Assembly: GCA_003550945.1 (NCBI GenBank)
Contig: PULL01000033.1
Coordinates: forward strand, 1-6,136
Direction: 5' to 3'
Origin: Thioalkalivibrio sp.
Lineage (GTDB): Bacteria; Pseudomonadota; Gammaproteobacteria; Ectothiorhodospirales; Ectothiorhodospiraceae
Length of the DNA: 6,136 nucleotides
A model generated the notes under the pieces. That model made no database searches. It was not told the DNA's origin and was given only the letters and a program-made list of their open reading frames with translations. Numbering within the stretch: the first letter of the stretch is position 1; each line of letters begins with the position of its first letter. The translations under genes and the position numbers were made by a program. This document shows positions 4,665 to 6,136 of this stretch, piece by piece.

Positions 4665-6136
4665 TCAACTCGATTAGCATTCTTTTTGTGACCCGAGACC
4701 CTGATCTGGCAGGCCAGATCATCGGGCGCATCCGTTACCGGGGCCACGCGGTCCGGCCAAAACAGGCCGGCAACCTGCGTGACCTGGGGCGGTTGTTGCA
4801 GAGCCATCGGTTCGACGCAGCTGTGCTGATCGACGGCGGGCTGGACATCGGGCTGGCCGAGGTCAGCGAGGCCCTGCATCGCGCGGGGCGCCAGACGCCT
4901 GTCGTGCTGGTCAGCGATCACGGCCAGGAGCAGAGTCTGCGCGCGATCGATTCCGGCGTGTTTGCGGTGATCGACCGGCAGTCCGATGACCTGGCCGCGG
5001 TGATGACGCTGCGCGCGGTGGAGCACCTCAACAAGGGGCGTGAAGTCACACACCTACGCACACTGCTGCGCGAGGCCGACCGCCGCTACCTGTTGATGCT
5101 GGACACCTCCCGCTACCCGATCGCGTGCTTTCACGAAGGGGCCGCGACCTACGCCAACGAGACCTGGCGAGACTTCTTCGAAATGGACCTCAGCGAAAGC
5201 CTGGACGGCTTGATGCTGAATGACCTGGTCGTCCCGGAGCAGCAGGAGGACCTCGGCCATATCCTCAGCGAACTCCGCAATCAGCCTGAAAACGTGGAGA
5301 CCTGCGAGACCCTGACCGTGCGTACTCGCCGGGGGCGGAGTTTCGATGCCGATCTGCTGCTGACCAGCGCGGTGATCAACGGGGAACCCAGCATCGTCGT
5401 CCACGTGTCGGTAGCCGGTGACGATGCCGCGCTGCAGGGCCCGGGCGGTGTCGCGATGCCTCCGCCCGCCGGACTGGGCCACCTGGAACAACTGGGTGGG
5501 ACCGGAGGGGCAACCCGAACCACTGACGAAACCGGCGCATCGCGCAACCCGCCCGAGCGGCGCGGCGCGGGGCCTTCTCCATCGACAGAAGCCAGCGCAA
5601 CCCAACCATCCGCCCCTCCATGCCCCGATGATGCGGCAAGCGAAAGGAACTTCCTGCTGGACGTCGATGCAATGCTCGCCGAAACCGCCCGCTCCGGACA
5701 CACCCTGGGACTGCTGGTCTTTGTTCCGGACGCACTCCAGTCCGGCCGTGGCGCAGGCTCCGAAATCGCCGGCAACGTGCTGCTGGAATTCCTGGGGGCC
5801 CGTTTCGCGGCGCCAGCCAAGGCCGTGCGCCTGCGCGAGGGACAGCACGGCGTCCTGTTGCCGAATCCACGTCATGCCGAGCTCGAGCGGGAGATCGATG
5901 CCGCGCTGAAGGACTCCGCCCGCCTGAAACTCCCAGTCAATGACGGATCCGAGATCCCCGGCGCGCTCTCCTGCGGCGCAGTGCTCGCAGACGATTCCGG
6001 GCCCGAACCAGGCGAACTGCTGAAGCAGGCCCGGGAGGCACTGGCTGGAGCCAGGTCAGCGGGCGGCAACCGGTACCTTTTCCACGCTCCACAGAATGCG
6101 GCGAGTGGAAATCCGCAGGAAGACGAGATGTGGAAG
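4661..6136 (+). CDS. FimX-like c-di-GMP receptor: degenerate REC, PAS, degenerate GGDEF (C-terminus beyond right edge)
   Basis: The frame is open for 492 codons to the window end. Residues 1-125 resemble a response-regulator receiver, but the acidic pair is replaced by Thr11-Arg12 and the usual lysine position reads Arg106, so phosphorylation is unlikely. A helical linker, LREADRRYLLML (136-147), leads into a PAS domain (about 142-250) with FHEGAATYANETW (157-169). This closely resembles what I recall of the matching segment of Pseudomonas FimX. A Gly/Pro/Ala/Thr-rich linker spans about 251-326. Residues 328-475 fit a GGDEF fold, but the signature is REGQH (392-396) and the metal-binding FDxD motif is absent, so no cyclase activity is expected. 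FimX proteins end in an EAL domain that binds c-di-GMP and governs type IV pilus function; that part would lie past 6136. No membrane segment is visible. The ATG at 4661 has GAGAGA at 4651-4656; an in-frame ATG at 4619 would add 14 Arg-rich residues and is less likely. The FimX role is inferred from architecture. Confidence 0.85.
   Translation, partial: MINSISILFVTRDPDLAGQIIGRIRYRGHAVRPKQAGNLRDLGRLLQSHRFDAAVLIDGGLDIGLAEVSEALHRAGRQTPVVLVSDHGQEQSLRAIDSGVFAVIDRQSDDLAAVMTLRAVEHLNKGREVTHLRTLLREADRRYLLMLDTSRYPIACFHEGAATYANETWRDFFEMDLSESLDGLMLNDLVVPEQQEDLGHILSELRNQPENVETCETLTVRTRRGRSFDADLLLTSAVINGEPSIVVHVSVAGDDAALQGPGGVAMPPPAGLGHLEQLGGTGGATRTTDETGASRNPPERRGAGPSPSTEASATQPSAPPCPDDAASERNFLLDVDAMLAETARSGHTLGLLVFVPDALQSGRGAGSEIAGNVLLEFLGARFAAPAKAVRLREGQHGVLLPNPRHAELEREIDAALKDSARLKLPVNDGSEIPGALSCGAVLADDSGPEPGELLKQAREALAGARSAGGNRYLFHAPQNAASGNPQEDEMWK
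4702..4721. repeat. 20-bp perfect dyad inside the start of the FimX-like gene
   Basis: TGATCTGGC (4702-4710) and GCCAGATCA (4713-4721) are perfect inverted copies separated by AG. The dyad begins 41 bases after the A of the start codon, at codons 14-21. As DNA it resembles a dimeric-regulator site; as RNA it would form an 8-bp hairpin with a CAGG loop near the ribosome entry zone. It may also be chance within a coding sequence. Confidence 0.45.

Noticed and set aside
5054..5875. 273-codon minus-strand frame antisense to the FimX-like gene
   Set aside because: The plus-strand frame has recognisable domains, while the antisense translation shows none.

Overview
The window is GC-rich, uses compact bacterial gene spacing, and carries an AroC, a PrmB and c-di-GMP signalling proteins of gammaproteobacterial type. 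This suggests a high-GC gammaproteobacterium. A halophilic or sulfur-oxidising lineage such as the Ectothiorhodospiraceae would fit, but that is a guess from overall character and not a placement. No tRNA, rRNA, CRISPR array, insertion sequence, phage gene or defence system was seen.

Layout: (1) 1-691, minus strand, is the N-terminal 230 codons of chorismate synthase (aroC), cut by the left edge. (2) 692-823 is a divergent control region with two inverted repeats and candidate promoters. (3) 824-2881, plus strand, is a soluble diguanylate cyclase with four PAS domains and intact catalytic and inhibitory motifs. (4) 2882-3032 is a 151-bp gap with a 12-bp palindrome. (5) 3033-3458, plus strand, is a small single-domain rhodanese. 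(6) 3479-4369, minus strand, is prmB, the ribosomal protein L3 glutamine methyltransferase, convergent with the rhodanese gene. (7) 4370-4660 is a divergent region with a consensus TATAAT box and a structured leader that may encode a 24-codon peptide. (8) 4661-6136, plus strand, is the first 492 codons of a FimX-like protein: a degenerate receiver, a PAS domain, a long low-complexity linker and a degenerate GGDEF domain. An EAL domain is expected beyond the right edge.

How the genes relate: prmB and aroC are neighbours on one strand in many gammaproteobacteria, including E. coli. Here they keep the same orientation but are separated by an opposite-strand cyclase and rhodanese pair. The locus therefore combines two housekeeping genes with a likely c-di-GMP producer (the PAS-GGDEF protein) and a likely c-di-GMP receptor (the FimX-like protein). 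By analogy with FimX, the receptor may act in type IV pilus or surface behaviour. The functional link between the two signalling genes is inferred from proximity and domain state only. I see no clearly new system; the most interesting points are the split prmB/aroC pair, the cyclase/receptor pairing, and the leader upstream of the FimX-like gene.
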